Shown here: positions 6,112 to 14,000 of the stretch, one piece after another
Numbering within the stretch: position 1 is the stretch's first letter
How the letters are laid out: each line of letters starts with the position of its first letter
Origin: a virus
IMG/VR virus record: IMGVR_UViG_3300044510_000015
Span: 1-23,716 of that record
Length of the DNA stretch: 23,716 nucleotides
Direction: 5' to 3' (one strand)
Program-made: the position numbers and the translations under genes
The notes under the pieces: generated by a model
What the model was told of the DNA's origin: nothing
Database searches by the model: none
What the model saw: the letters and a program-made list of their open reading frames with translations, nothing else

Positions 6112-7000
6112 CGTCGATTGGGAACTCGCAATGAAGAGGGCAGCTGAGGGGTGGTCGAACTACCGCATCAGCGACCTCTTCGGTGTACACGAGAGTACCA
6201 TCCGGCGCGGGCTTAGGGACCGTGGCTACCAGCGACACCTGATTCCGACCGACCACACATTTGTTGATCGGTTTCGGTTGGAGCTGGATCAGCCCCTATA
6301 CGTTACTGGTGATATTGCCATCACCGCCGACTGGCACGTGCCGTTGTACGACCCCGAGTATGTCAACAAGTTCATCCTCTCAGCACGGGAGCGTGGACAC
6401 AACCGACTGATTCTCGCGGGAGACTTCTTCAACTTCGACGCACTCAGCGCCTACGAGCCGAAGCAGAGTGAGGCAGGGCTGGCGTACGAGTTGAAGGAGG
6501 CCGAGGCTGTAATGCGGGTGCTGCTGGAGACCTTCGATGAGATTTACTACATCTGGGGAAACCACGACGCCCGACTTCACCGAGCGCTGGGATTCACTAT
6601 CCAGTTCTCGGAGGCCATGCGCCTGGTTCTAGGGGAACTTGGCCACGAGCTACTGAACAGGATCACGTTCACCAATCTGGACCACATCTGGGTTGAGGGG
6701 CGTGACGGAGTGGACTGGTACGTTTGTCACCCGGCAAACTACAGCCGCATCCCACTGTCCAACTCTCAGAAGCTCTCCGCTAAGTACAACGCCAACGTCA
6801 TCACCGCCCACTCGCACCACTGTGCCGTCGGGTATGCGGTTGATGGGAAGAAGGTGGTCGCTGAGATCGGGGGTCTGTTTGACAAGGACAGCACCGCCTA
6901 CTTGCAGCGCAGCACTACATTCCCGACGTGGCAGCAGGGCTTCGCGTTCCTCGAGGGCGGGAAGCTAATAGTCGATAGCCCAGGATGGGAGCTTGCCTAA
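6104..7000 (+). CDS. Metallophosphoesterase with N-terminal helix-turn-helix
   Basis: This 298-residue protein has a resolvase-like HTH at residues 8-42 (AEGWSNYRISDLFGVHESTI). A calcineurin-type phosphoesterase domain follows: ADWH (Asp76, His78), LAGDFFN (104-110), WGNHDAR (151-157), CHP (208-210) and TAHSHH (234-239). All five metal-binding motifs are present, so it should be an active dinuclear-metal hydrolase of nucleotides, nucleic-acid ends or phosphoproteins. The HTH suggests that it acts on DNA. ATG 6104 has GGAGA upstream and overlaps the previous stop. The end overlaps the next gene as TAATG. Confidence 0.85.
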   Translation: MSNVDWELAMKRAAEGWSNYRISDLFGVHESTIRRGLRDRGYQRHLIPTDHTFVDRFRLELDQPLYVTGDIAITADWHVPLYDPEYVNKFILSARERGHNRLILAGDFFNFDALSAYEPKQSEAGLAYELKEAEAVMRVLLETFDEIYYIWGNHDARLHRALGFTIQFSEAMRLVLGELGHELLNRITFTNLDHIWVEGRDGVDWYVCHPANYSRIPLSNSQKLSAKYNANVITAHSHHCAVGYAVDGKKVVAEIGGLFDKDSTAYLQRSTTFPTWQQGFAFLEGGKLIVDSPGWELA

Positions 7001-7188
7001 TGGGTAGTGTTGTAATCACGATCACGGACGTGGATGACGGCATCGACGTCCAGATGGGATTCGATCCGCCTATCGCGGACACGAATCAGATCGAGAGCCT
7101 GGCTCATGCTGTGGCTATCAACTTCGTAGAGTTTGCTGCTACGCAGTACGAAGACGATGTTGAGGCCGACGCAGAGGGAGAGGTCTAA
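7000..7188 (+). CDS. Small acidic hypothetical protein, last gene of the + strand operon
   Basis: This 62-residue protein, beginning MGSVVITITDVDDGIDVQMG, has beta-like N-terminal residues and an acidic C-terminus. I do not recognise it. ATG 7000 forms TAATG with the preceding stop and has GGGAG eight bases upstream, so I prefer it to ATG 6985. The bidirectional terminator begins four bases after the stop codon. Confidence 0.7.
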   Translation: MGSVVITITDVDDGIDVQMGFDPPIADTNQIESLAHAVAINFVEFAATQYEDDVEADAEGEV

Positions 7189-7191
7189 CGC

Positions 7192-7248
7192 AAAAAGGGC
7201 CCCTGGTCGCTCCGTAATTGGAACGGCCAGGGGCCATTTTTATTTCTT
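7192..7248. terminator. Bidirectional intrinsic terminator between convergent operons
   Basis: The stem is GGCCCCTGGTCG (7198-7209) paired with CGGCCAGGGGCC (7224-7235), 12 pairs with one G-T. It is followed on the + strand by TTTTTATTTC. On the - strand the same stem is followed by TTTTT, the complement of 7192-7196. It lies between the last + strand stop (7188) and the last - strand stop (7256), so it can end transcription from both sides. Confidence 0.92.
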
Positions 7249-7255
7249 TGAAAGT

Positions 7256-7837
7256 TTAGTTTCTGCCGGGGTATAGTGCAGCCGGGTTTCGTTTGCGATA
7301 GTTTCGTACTGCTCTGTCGTACTCTTTGATTCCGAGCCCACCAAAATTCTTTGGTGCACGGTACCCAGGGAACTGGTTTTCAATCTTGTTAGCAAGCAGT
7401 CCTTTGCGTTCTCCCATTGCCCGAAGCACCAGCCCGATTAGGGCCTGTTCTCGTGCGGAAGCCTGTAACTCCTCCTCAGCACCGTAGTGCTTTGGAAACC
7501 CATACGACCATTCCTTATAGGGCATGGATGCCGTGTGCGCCAACTCATGAATGGTAGTTTGAATAGCGTCCTGCCTAAGTCCTTTACTTCGACGCTTGCC
7601 TCCGTTGATTAGGTTCGAGGCAGTATACTGATCCATCGTAATATTCTTAGGGGTATACCAACTGACGTACGCAGCGGCTCCTGCCGGATCTCGAATTCCT
7701 CCACGAGTATTTGAGACGGCGACATTTTTTGGAACAGGAATCCCATATGACCGCATGATAGCTGCGATGGTGTCCAACTTACCTTGCAGGAGACGGTCTC
7801 GGGGGTTGTCCCGGTTAAGCCTACCGTCTCGGGCCAT
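7256..7837 (-). CDS. HExxH metallopeptidase-like protein
   Basis: This 193-residue protein has HELAH at residues 97-101, the zincin metal site. EEELQASARE at 121-130 offers a possible third ligand. It has no evident signal peptide or membrane segment. As the last gene of the structural and lysis operon it may be a protease or a cell-wall peptidase; the motif alone does not fix the substrate. ATG 7837 has AGGAG nine bases upstream and overlaps the previous gene by 17 bases. The coding sequence is somewhat A+T-richer than its neighbours. Confidence 0.72.
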   Translation of the reverse strand: MARDGRLNRDNPRDRLLQGKLDTIAAIMRSYGIPVPKNVAVSNTRGGIRDPAGAAAYVSWYTPKNITMDQYTASNLINGGKRRSKGLRQDAIQTTIHELAHTASMPYKEWSYGFPKHYGAEEELQASAREQALIGLVLRAMGERKGLLANKIENQFPGYRAPKNFGGLGIKEYDRAVRNYRKRNPAALYPGRN

Positions 7838-8252
7838 GGGAATGAACTCCTGATACGTGGATGTGGAAGTCGTGCGACTTGTCTTTGGGGTAGTTCTTGA
7901 ACGAGTGCCAGTATGGGTACTCTCGGGACCAGATACGATTACCAAGAATCACGTAGTTGATGTTCAGTTCCCGGTAGTTTTTTACAAGCAGCTGGGCAAA
8001 CTTCCTGGCAATGAGGTAGTTCCACCCGAGGAACCTGAACCGATCCCGCCGCCCGAGATCAAACGCATGTGCCGGATAGTATCCGTGATCCCCTGGCTTG
8101 TTGGCGTAGGTGCCCAGGTCCGTGAACCCGCGTTTGCGGCCCATCGAGTAGGCCAGCCACAGTGTAGGATCGAGGGAACCCCAGCCCTGAGCGGGCTGTA
8201 CCAGTGCCCCGTGCTTGTCGAGGTACCGCTTCTTAAGCTGTGCGTAGGTCAC
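7821..8252 (-). CDS. M15-like peptidoglycan peptidase (putative endolysin)
   Basis: This 143-residue protein has HAFD (His62, Asp65) and, near the C-terminus, HDFHIHV (His128, His130, His132 region). That arrangement resembles M15/VanY-like zinc peptidases, which cut the peptide bridges of peptidoglycan. The first His-Asp spacing is shorter than the classical HxxxxxxD, so the subfamily is uncertain. GTG 8252 is chosen because AGGAGG lies five bases upstream; GTG 8258 would sit inside that site. It lies after holin-like and TIM-barrel genes, which suits a lysis role. Confidence 0.65.
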   Translation of the reverse strand: MTYAQLKKRYLDKHGALVQPAQGWGSLDPTLWLAYSMGRKRGFTDLGTYANKPGDHGYYPAHAFDLGRRDRFRFLGWNYLIARKFAQLLVKNYRELNINYVILGNRIWSREYPYWHSFKNYPKDKSHDFHIHVSGVHSHGPRR

Positions 8253-8254
8253 TG

Positions 8255-8938
8255 TCACCTCCTATTGAACTCAGACAGGGCATCCCAGTCTTCAGGTCTC
8301 ATGGTCTCCGCCAACCACACCCAGTAGCCGGGGTAGTCAGCGAGTTTATACTTGTCGATATATTCCTTAGCTGGGAAGTCCCAATAGACGCCAATGACCG
8401 GCTGTGTATTGGGCCATCCAAGGAACCGGGCCGTTGCGTCCAGTCTCTCTGGACTAACGCTCGGGCTGCTCTGGTTCACATAGGCCTCGGTAAGGCAGTG
8501 GAACCCCGCCTCGATTACGGGACGACACATCTCTTTGTCATAGCCCGACGGGCCTGCGCCGAGTCCCCAGAACGTGGTGACAACGGCAGCGGACATGTCC
8601 GGGTACCATTGGCGGAACGATGTTACAATGCCTTCCCAGTCTTCATATTGCTCAGCCTGGGCGATATAGTGTTCGCCGTTAGCCTCTGATAGAGCCTTCT
8701 CGGGGGAGCCTACATAGGGATCGGATTCCCACACACCAAACGTTAGACCGCGAGCTTTGCACTCCGCGCGCAGAGCCGCTGCCAAGGGTCTGTTCTTCGG
8801 ATCATCCCACTGTAGGGAGATGTGGCCGAAGCCTGCCTCCTGTGCCTTTCTCGCAATGGTGGCAGGCTCCGAGCCAGGGAAATCCTTCCCTCCATTGTAC
8901 AGACCCCAGGCCAGGAACAGCCCCGGCCTTACGGGAAT
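8255..8938 (-). CDS. TIM-barrel enzyme, probably made as a -1 frameshift extension of the preceding gene
   Basis: The frame is open from just after a TGA at 8957-8959 down to 8255. The coding-like part begins with RPGLFLAWGLYNGG and has repeated beta-strand/acidic endings (HISLQWDD, FGVWESDP, CLTEAY, VIGVYWD), typical of a TIM barrel such as a glycoside hydrolase. It has no ATG, GTG or TTG before TTG 8785, which would delete the first strands. A -1 slip at CCCTTTA in the upstream gene (8929-9117) would enter at ATT 8938 and give a 287-residue fusion. GTA 8932 (overlapping the stop as GTAA) and CTG 8920 are alternative starts. The exact enzyme class is not recognised. Confidence 0.72.
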   Translation of the reverse strand: MPVRPGLFLAWGLYNGGKDFPGSEPATIARKAQEAGFGHISLQWDDPKNRPLAAALRAECKARGLTFGVWESDPYVGSPEKALSEANGEHYIAQAEQYEDWEGIVTSFRQWYPDMSAAVVTTFWGLGAGPSGYDKEMCRPVIEAGFHCLTEAYVNQSSPSVSPERLDATARFLGWPNTQPVIGVYWDFPAKEYIDKYKLADYPGYWVWLAETMRPEDWDALSEFNRR

Positions 8939-8944
8939 AAAGGG
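8908..8944 (-). promoter_or_regulatory. Programmed -1 ribosomal frameshift signal
   Basis: On the - strand, the zero-frame codons GCC CCT TTA contain the heptamer C CCT TTA (8944-8938), which fits X XXY YYZ. Eight bases follow (8937-8930), then an 8-bp hairpin: AGGCCGGG (8929-8922), a six-base loop, and CCTGGCCT (8915-8908), with one G-T pair. Spacing and stem fit known -1 signals. The zero frame stops at 8929, only seven bases after the slip site, and the -1 frame is the TIM-barrel frame. Confidence 0.75.
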
Positions 8945-9117
8945 GCGACCGCCGCCTCAAGCTTGCTAAGGCGGTCCTGGGTCTCGTTGTGCCCCTCGAT
9001 CAACGTCCCCAACGTACGGGCGCGCTTGTCCCACGCTGCCGTGTACTGGGGATGCAGTTCTTTCTCGCGCAGTGCTGCCGTCAGAACCCCGTTCTGAAAG
9101 CCAATCTTCTCGGCCAT
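8929..9117 (-). CDS. Small coiled-coil protein, zero-frame product
   Basis: This 62-residue soluble protein begins MAEKIGFQNGVLTAALREKE and ends with a short heptad-like helix before APLFP. No family is recognised. The ATG overlaps the holin-like gene stop as TAATG and has no own ribosome binding site, so translation is coupled. Its last codons carry the -1 frameshift signal. Ribosomes would thus make this short form and a minority long form bearing the TIM barrel. The helix could let short and long forms assemble together. Confidence 0.72.
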   Translation of the reverse strand: MAEKIGFQNGVLTAALREKELHPQYTAAWDKRARTLGTLIEGHNETQDRLSKLEAAVAPLFP

Positions 9118-9290
9118 TACTGGACGGGCTCGTTCTTGGCGTAGAACACGCCGACGGCGGCGACCAGTGCAGCTAGGACCGAAACGGTCTCAGCCTGGTC
9201 CACTGACCCGTCAGCGAGAACGGTGCCGAGGACCGCAAAGACGCCAGAAACGGCGACAAGAGCCTTCTTATATGCCTTAAGCTTGCTCAC
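9117..9290 (-). CDS. Holin-like small membrane protein
   Basis: This 57-residue protein begins MSKLKAYKKALVAVSG. It has a basic N-terminus, two hydrophobic segments (about 10-26 and 36-51) joined by an acidic turn (DGSVDQAET), and a charged C-terminus. This resembles the small two-helix holin-like proteins found beside lysins in Gram-positive phages. Such proteins permeabilise the membrane to release lysins. GTG 9290 has TAGGAGA about five bases upstream. It lies between another membrane protein and the enzyme genes of the lysis cluster. Confidence 0.7.
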   Translation of the reverse strand: MSKLKAYKKALVAVSGVFAVLGTVLADGSVDQAETVSVLAALVAAVGVFYAKNEPVQ

Positions 9291-9297
9291 AGTTCTC

Positions 9298-9498
9298 CTA
9301 TCTAACTAGCGGGATGGCTAGCCCCAACATTCCTACGGTCAATGCGAGGACCGCGATACTGGGGAAGCCATGTCGAAAACGCTCAAGTACCCGTAGCCTT
9401 TCCTCGTGATCACCAACGATCTCGATCTTGGCTTTGATGTACGAGACGTCACTTACAAGTTGATCTACCTTCTCGTGGAGTCCGTTATTTTCGGCCAT
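9298..9498 (-). CDS. XhlA-like coiled-coil membrane protein
   Basis: This 66-residue protein starts MAENNGLHEKVDQLVSDVSY. It has an amphipathic heptad helix (about 5-40) and one C-terminal membrane segment (about 46-65). Its length and layout match haemolysin XhlA-type proteins, which accompany holins in phage lysis cassettes. ATG 9498 overlaps the upstream gene by 14 bases, and starting there removes an unrelated out-of-context extension. A function in lysis is inferred from layout and position. Confidence 0.68.
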   Translation of the reverse strand: MAENNGLHEKVDQLVSDVSYIKAKIEIVGDHEERLRVLERFRHGFPSIAVLALTVGMLGLAIPLVR

Positions 9499-10024
9499 TT
9501 CTGAACACCCTGCGTCTCGCAATACTGCGGTTGTAGTTAGCGGCCGAGTCCCTATCGAACCTTGGCACTTGTGTTGGAGCACTGTATCTGCGGGCATTGA
9601 GCAAGCTGTCGTTCATGGTACGCGCTGCCGACAACATAGAAGCAAGACGCTCCCCCACAGATCCGGTTTGGGTAACAGGACGAGCAACACCTTGAAAGTT
9701 TGGACCCACCAGAGACCGCACAAGGTGTTTCTTTAGAATATCCGGACGCGACAAAATCGGCGGGACGGGCAACCGCGCCGGTGTCGGTGCATACGGATCC
9801 AAGTCGGTTCCTCCACGAAACCTAGGTCCGTCCCAAGGCCCGTATACTGGACTATCTGTACTCGGGGCATATGGGTCCAAATCGGTGCCGCCACGAAAAT
9901 TTGGTCCGGCCCAGGACCCATCATCGCGGCCCTCCGTTCTAGGTAGCGGGTAGACCTCAGGACCCAAGAAAGTGGGCGGCATAGGACGCCTAGGCGGGTA
10001 GAATAGATCGTGCTGGTTAAACAT
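9485..10024 (-). CDS. Proline-rich repeat protein
   Basis: This 179-residue protein is rich in Pro, Gly and Arg. It carries two near-identical units of the form GPxFRGGTDLDPYAP, with a third degenerate unit (GPNFQG) further on and a basic C-terminus. It is probably extended and disordered. The ATG has AGGAGG four bases upstream. It follows the transglycosylase-NlpC/P60 lysin gene and may be a virion or lysis accessory; nothing identifies its role. Confidence 0.65.
   Translation of the reverse strand: MFNQHDLFYPPRRPMPPTFLGPEVYPLPRTEGRDDGSWAGPNFRGGTDLDPYAPSTDSPVYGPWDGPRFRGGTDLDPYAPTPARLPVPPILSRPDILKKHLVRSLVGPNFQGVARPVTQTGSVGERLASMLSAARTMNDSLLNARRYSAPTQVPRFDRDSAANYNRSIARRRVFRNGRK
9789..9912 (-). 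repeat. Two imperfect 46-bp direct repeats in the proline-rich gene
   Basis: Copies at 9789-9834 and 9867-9912 are 78 bases apart (26 codons). They encode nearly the same peptide, but differ at many third codon positions. The protein unit is therefore conserved while the DNA has drifted, so this is an old duplication under selection rather than a recent one. Confidence 0.75.
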
Positions 10025-10032
10025 TCAGCCTC

Positions 10033-11031
10033 CTATAGAACACGCCGTGCGGTCACGAACGAGTTCTTAAACCGAGACACCGGCTGGTATTGAACCACAG
10101 TTCCTGTGCGGGGGGCCGCGATTACTTTACCGTTGCCGACGTACATCACCACGTGTCCGCCTTTGTTAGAGAAAATCAAATCGCCAGGCTGGAACTGTCC
10201 CCACTGTACCGGCTTCCCGATCTTGATCTGGTCGAAGGTAGTTCGGGGGATGTCCACGCCGATCTGCTTATACGCATACTGCACCAGATCGGAGCAGTCG
10301 AACGAGTCTGTGCTAGGTCCTGATCCGAACACATAAGGTTTGCCCACCTGCTGATGCGCAGCGGCAAGAGCCTTGTTAATCCGAGGGTCCTTAGACTCCG
10401 GAATGCGCTTATCAGCGCCACGCCCCACGGTCGGGGGTTCCACCGTACCCTTGGGGGACACAGCCCCTGTGGCTCGAGCCGCCAGATTGAGGTTCACTTC
10501 CCCGTCCGTCGAGTACCGAATGACCTGGTTGATCAGGTCGTAGGCCCTCTGGCGCTTCTGGTCTTGGGGGGTGAACACTGGTTGCGCCTGCGGTAGAGGC
10601 GACGCTTTCTGCTTGGGACCTACCGGCTTTGGAGCAGGCTTCGGGCCCCCTCCAACTCCTCCTGGCCAGCCGTCGAACTTCAGGGTGTTGTAGCCAGCGC
10701 CGCTACGGTAGGCATTGGGACCTACGCCCCATGCTCCGAAGTCGGTGCCGCCCTTCGACATCTGGTAGGCAACCCTGGCGTTGGTAGCCGGGTCCAGAAG
10801 CGCCTCGTTGTTGGCGAGTCCGTATTGCTTGAGTCGGGCGGGTCCGAGGTTCCCCAGCATGTTGATCTGGAACAGACCGTAGCTACGGTCCCCGGTACCT
10901 ACGTTTCCGTTAAAGGCATCAGGGCGTCCGCCCGACTCACGCATCGCAATCCCGTAGGCCGTCCTCAGACTAGGCCCACGAAATCCAGCGGTGTACAGGA
11001 GGTCCCTAAGTTGGTTCGGGTTGAGCGACAC
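10033..11031 (-). CDS. Lytic transglycosylase-NlpC/P60 two-domain lysin
   Basis: In this 332-residue protein the N-terminal lysozyme-like domain has the catalytic Glu32 in MRESGG and the YGLFQIN motif (51-57). A Pro-rich linker spans about 125-155. The C-terminal NlpC/P60 domain has FDCSDLV (Cys246) and GGHVVMYVG (His293). The first domain cleaves glycan strands and the second the stem peptide. GTG 11031 directly follows the stop of the 1293-residue virion protein, with GGAGG seven bases upstream. That position suggests either a virion-associated enzyme used at entry or the endolysin. Confidence 0.88.
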   Translation of the reverse strand: MSLNPNQLRDLLYTAGFRGPSLRTAYGIAMRESGGRPDAFNGNVGTGDRSYGLFQINMLGNLGPARLKQYGLANNEALLDPATNARVAYQMSKGGTDFGAWGVGPNAYRSGAGYNTLKFDGWPGGVGGGPKPAPKPVGPKQKASPLPQAQPVFTPQDQKRQRAYDLINQVIRYSTDGEVNLNLAARATGAVSPKGTVEPPTVGRGADKRIPESKDPRINKALAAAHQQVGKPYVFGSGPSTDSFDCSDLVQYAYKQIGVDIPRTTFDQIKIGKPVQWGQFQPGDLIFSNKGGHVVMYVGNGKVIAAPRTGTVVQYQPVSRFKNSFVTARRVL

Positions 11032-14000
11032 TTAGCCTCCTGATATTCGCCGACGTAGTAGCTTATCGAACTCTGACAACTCTTGCTCTTCCCTGGGGAC
11101 CATCTGTGCGTCCCTGAGTCCAGCGATCCATTTCTGATACTTTCGTTCCAGGTCACGGGCCGTATACTCTGCCTGCTTGTCCTCGTCTATGTCGCTCACA
11201 GCGATACCAGCGAGCCAGGAGAACTTACCCAGCGGGTTCTGTTGCCCCTTGATGCCGCCGGAGGACAGGAAGGCCTGTCGGCCAGCGGGGACCAGCCCAA
11301 GCAGGTGTGCGAAGTAGGGGTTAGCCCCTGGTCCGACCACACCTTGACGCTCGGTGGTGCCCACATTAGAGCCTGGGATCAGGCTCAGAAGGGCTGCACC
11401 CAACGGGGTGACAGGTGCTCGTGTGTGATACGGGGTGTCGATCTCGGCCCCGGTCAGGGCGTTTCGGTTCAGCGCTAGCTCGGCCGGAACCTTGGCGACG
11501 GGTGTCACCATGCCGGTAACCCGATCCACGAACTCGCCCGGTGACTGCAGCATAGCCAAGTCGGCCATGCCCAGCTGCGGGGTGTAGTACGTGTTCTTGC
11601 CGAACGGGACCCGGAACGCGAACGTATCCGAGAGGTAGCCCGGAATCTCTCCACCACCGCCGGAGGCCTCTTCGGACTCCATGGCGAGCTTGGGGAAGGC
11701 GGAATACCGCCCCGGTTCGGCTGCGAGCTGTCGGAGCTGGTACGGCAGGTTCTTGCGGGTCCACGTGTAGAACGGGAAGATGCGCTTCATCCACTTCTGC
11801 TCAACCGAGGTTAGATCCTCGTAGTCGAAGTGGGCGATCTTCACCTTCATGGATGCCTCGCCGATGCCCTCACCGAGGACCCGACGCCGGTACATGAAGT
11901 GGGTGAGACGCCCCCAGTTTTCTGCAGAGCGGTTGACGTCCTGAGCGACCTTGATGAACAGCCGCACCGGGCGCTTCTTGAGGGATCTCTTGCTGCCTTC
12001 ATACCGGATGGCCTGGGCCACGCTCTGAATGTCCCCGGCGTACAGGCCGGAGAGAACTCCGTGCTGAGCAGCGTCGAACACTTCATCCCAAGCTTTCATG
12101 ACCTGTGGGTCTGTGATGTCTGTGCTCTTGATCAGCTTCATGACCTTAGCGGCCTGCGCCCCTGCTCGAGGAATCTCGTGGAGAGGTACACCCATAAGAT
12201 ACATGTTCCAGAAGTCGGTCATCGTATTTCTCACACGATAACCGGGGTTCACCGAGGTGACCAGCAGCTTCCATAGCGATAGGTACTTGGAGTATGCTCT
12301 GCCCAGGGCGGACAGGGTTCGATCGTCGTTGACCAGTACCTTCTCAAGACGCATCAGTACATCTGCTGCGTCCTTGCTGAGGGCCATCTTGTTGCCGTAC
12401 TCGTCAAGCACATTAGGAAGTTCCCGCATGGAGGTTGTATCATAAGCCGGATTTTTCTTGCCCGCCTTTATGACGTTTCCTTCTTTTGTGATGCGCCTAA
12501 TGTCCCGCTTAGCTTCACGCTCGATTTGCCTGGCAGCGATCAGGGCTGCCTTTTCCTCTTTAACACGGAGCTTGGGGTGCTTACCGGAGGTGACAAGAGT
12601 TAGCTCTTCGTCGCGCCGCTTCTCCATGTTCTCGATGCTTTTCTGCAGGCGGGCAATGGTAGCCTTCTTAGACCTTCCGACATCAACGGTCTTCGAGTGT
12701 GTGATCTTCAGCTGAAGCTGCTCACGTTCGACGTTGGTCGAGAGTTGGTCGAAGAGTTCCTTTCGGTAGACCTCGTTGTCTACGGCCGAACCGAAGGACT
12801 TAGCAGCAGCCAGGCTCCGGTGGACTCCGCCCTTGAGCAACTTTCCCTTAGCATCCCGCACATGGTACACAGCCTTGCCGTCCTTGTGGACGCCTTTGAC
12901 GATCTGGTACCGGCCATCAGGGCTGAGGTACCTGCCGCCCTTTGCTCGACGCCAGGTGTATTCAGGCTTAGAGAGCTTAGAGATCGCCCGAGCCTTGTCC
13001 TTGGTACGCCGAGTCAGCTTCTTGAGAGCGTCATCAAACGCTTTCTCGTCAAAGACCTCTTTCTTATTTCTGGCGGCACGGGTACGGCGAATGTTGGCGT
13101 GGGCCTTCGCAATGCGAGCGTTGTAGCCCCTCTCGATGTTGTCATAGAGCAACTCAAACTTACCTTGGTAGGCTTCCTCCGCGTGGGCCGCCTGTCGAAC
13201 CGCAGCCTCGTAGCGGGTGGCAGCCTCTTCGGCCTCCTTGGCCTTCTCCGTGAGCTTGGCGAGGTTCACCTTGCGGGTGCTGACCCCGAAGCTATCAACG
13301 AGAGAGTTGACAACGGCCTGGTCTGCGTACTTCTCCGCTCGAGCCCTGGAGGTTTGCACCACCAGGTTCAGCGGTTTGGTCTCAATCTTCAGGCCCTCCT
13401 CAGCGAAATTCCCAGCCTTGAGCATCTCATCAATCTCGAGAACCGAGAAGTCTCCCTTACGCTTCTTTGTGAAGCCAGCCTCTGACAGAATGTTCCACTG
13501 TGACTGGGAGAAGTATTCGTCATCTCCACGGGTGAACATATGAGGCACGTAGAGCTTTCCCTTCTCCCCAACATGCTTGTAGTCCAACCCGATGGCCGTG
13601 TCCTGCCGGTTGAAAGTCTCCATCAGGTCGTGCCAGTTACGAACGAACTGCTCTCCCTCATCGCTCAGTTGCCCCGACTCCTTAAGGACCTTGATGTAGT
13701 CCTCATTCAGGAGATAGTCGTAGCCGTCGTTGATAACCGCAGCCACGTCCTCCGGGGGTTTCTCGAACAGGTGGAGGATGCGCATCTGCTCGTCGTCGCT
13801 CAGGTTCTTGGCAGCGTCCCCGATCTTCTTGGTGGCCAACTCCTTGTTCCACAGGTGCATCTGCTCGGCAAGGTGCGTCCGGCTGATCTCCATGGCGTGA
13901 AGCTCTTCACGACGGAAGCCAGGGACGAAGGCCTTGCCGGTGGCATCAGCCAGCCGAGAGACCACGGGGATGTTGCGGCCCACCGTGTTGGCGAGCTTGG

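Noticed and set aside
8255-8785. TTG 8785 as the start of the TIM-barrel enzyme
   Set aside because: About 50 coding-like residues with strand patterns of the same fold lie upstream in frame, and the ribosome binding site is weak. The -1 frameshift explains the upstream part better.
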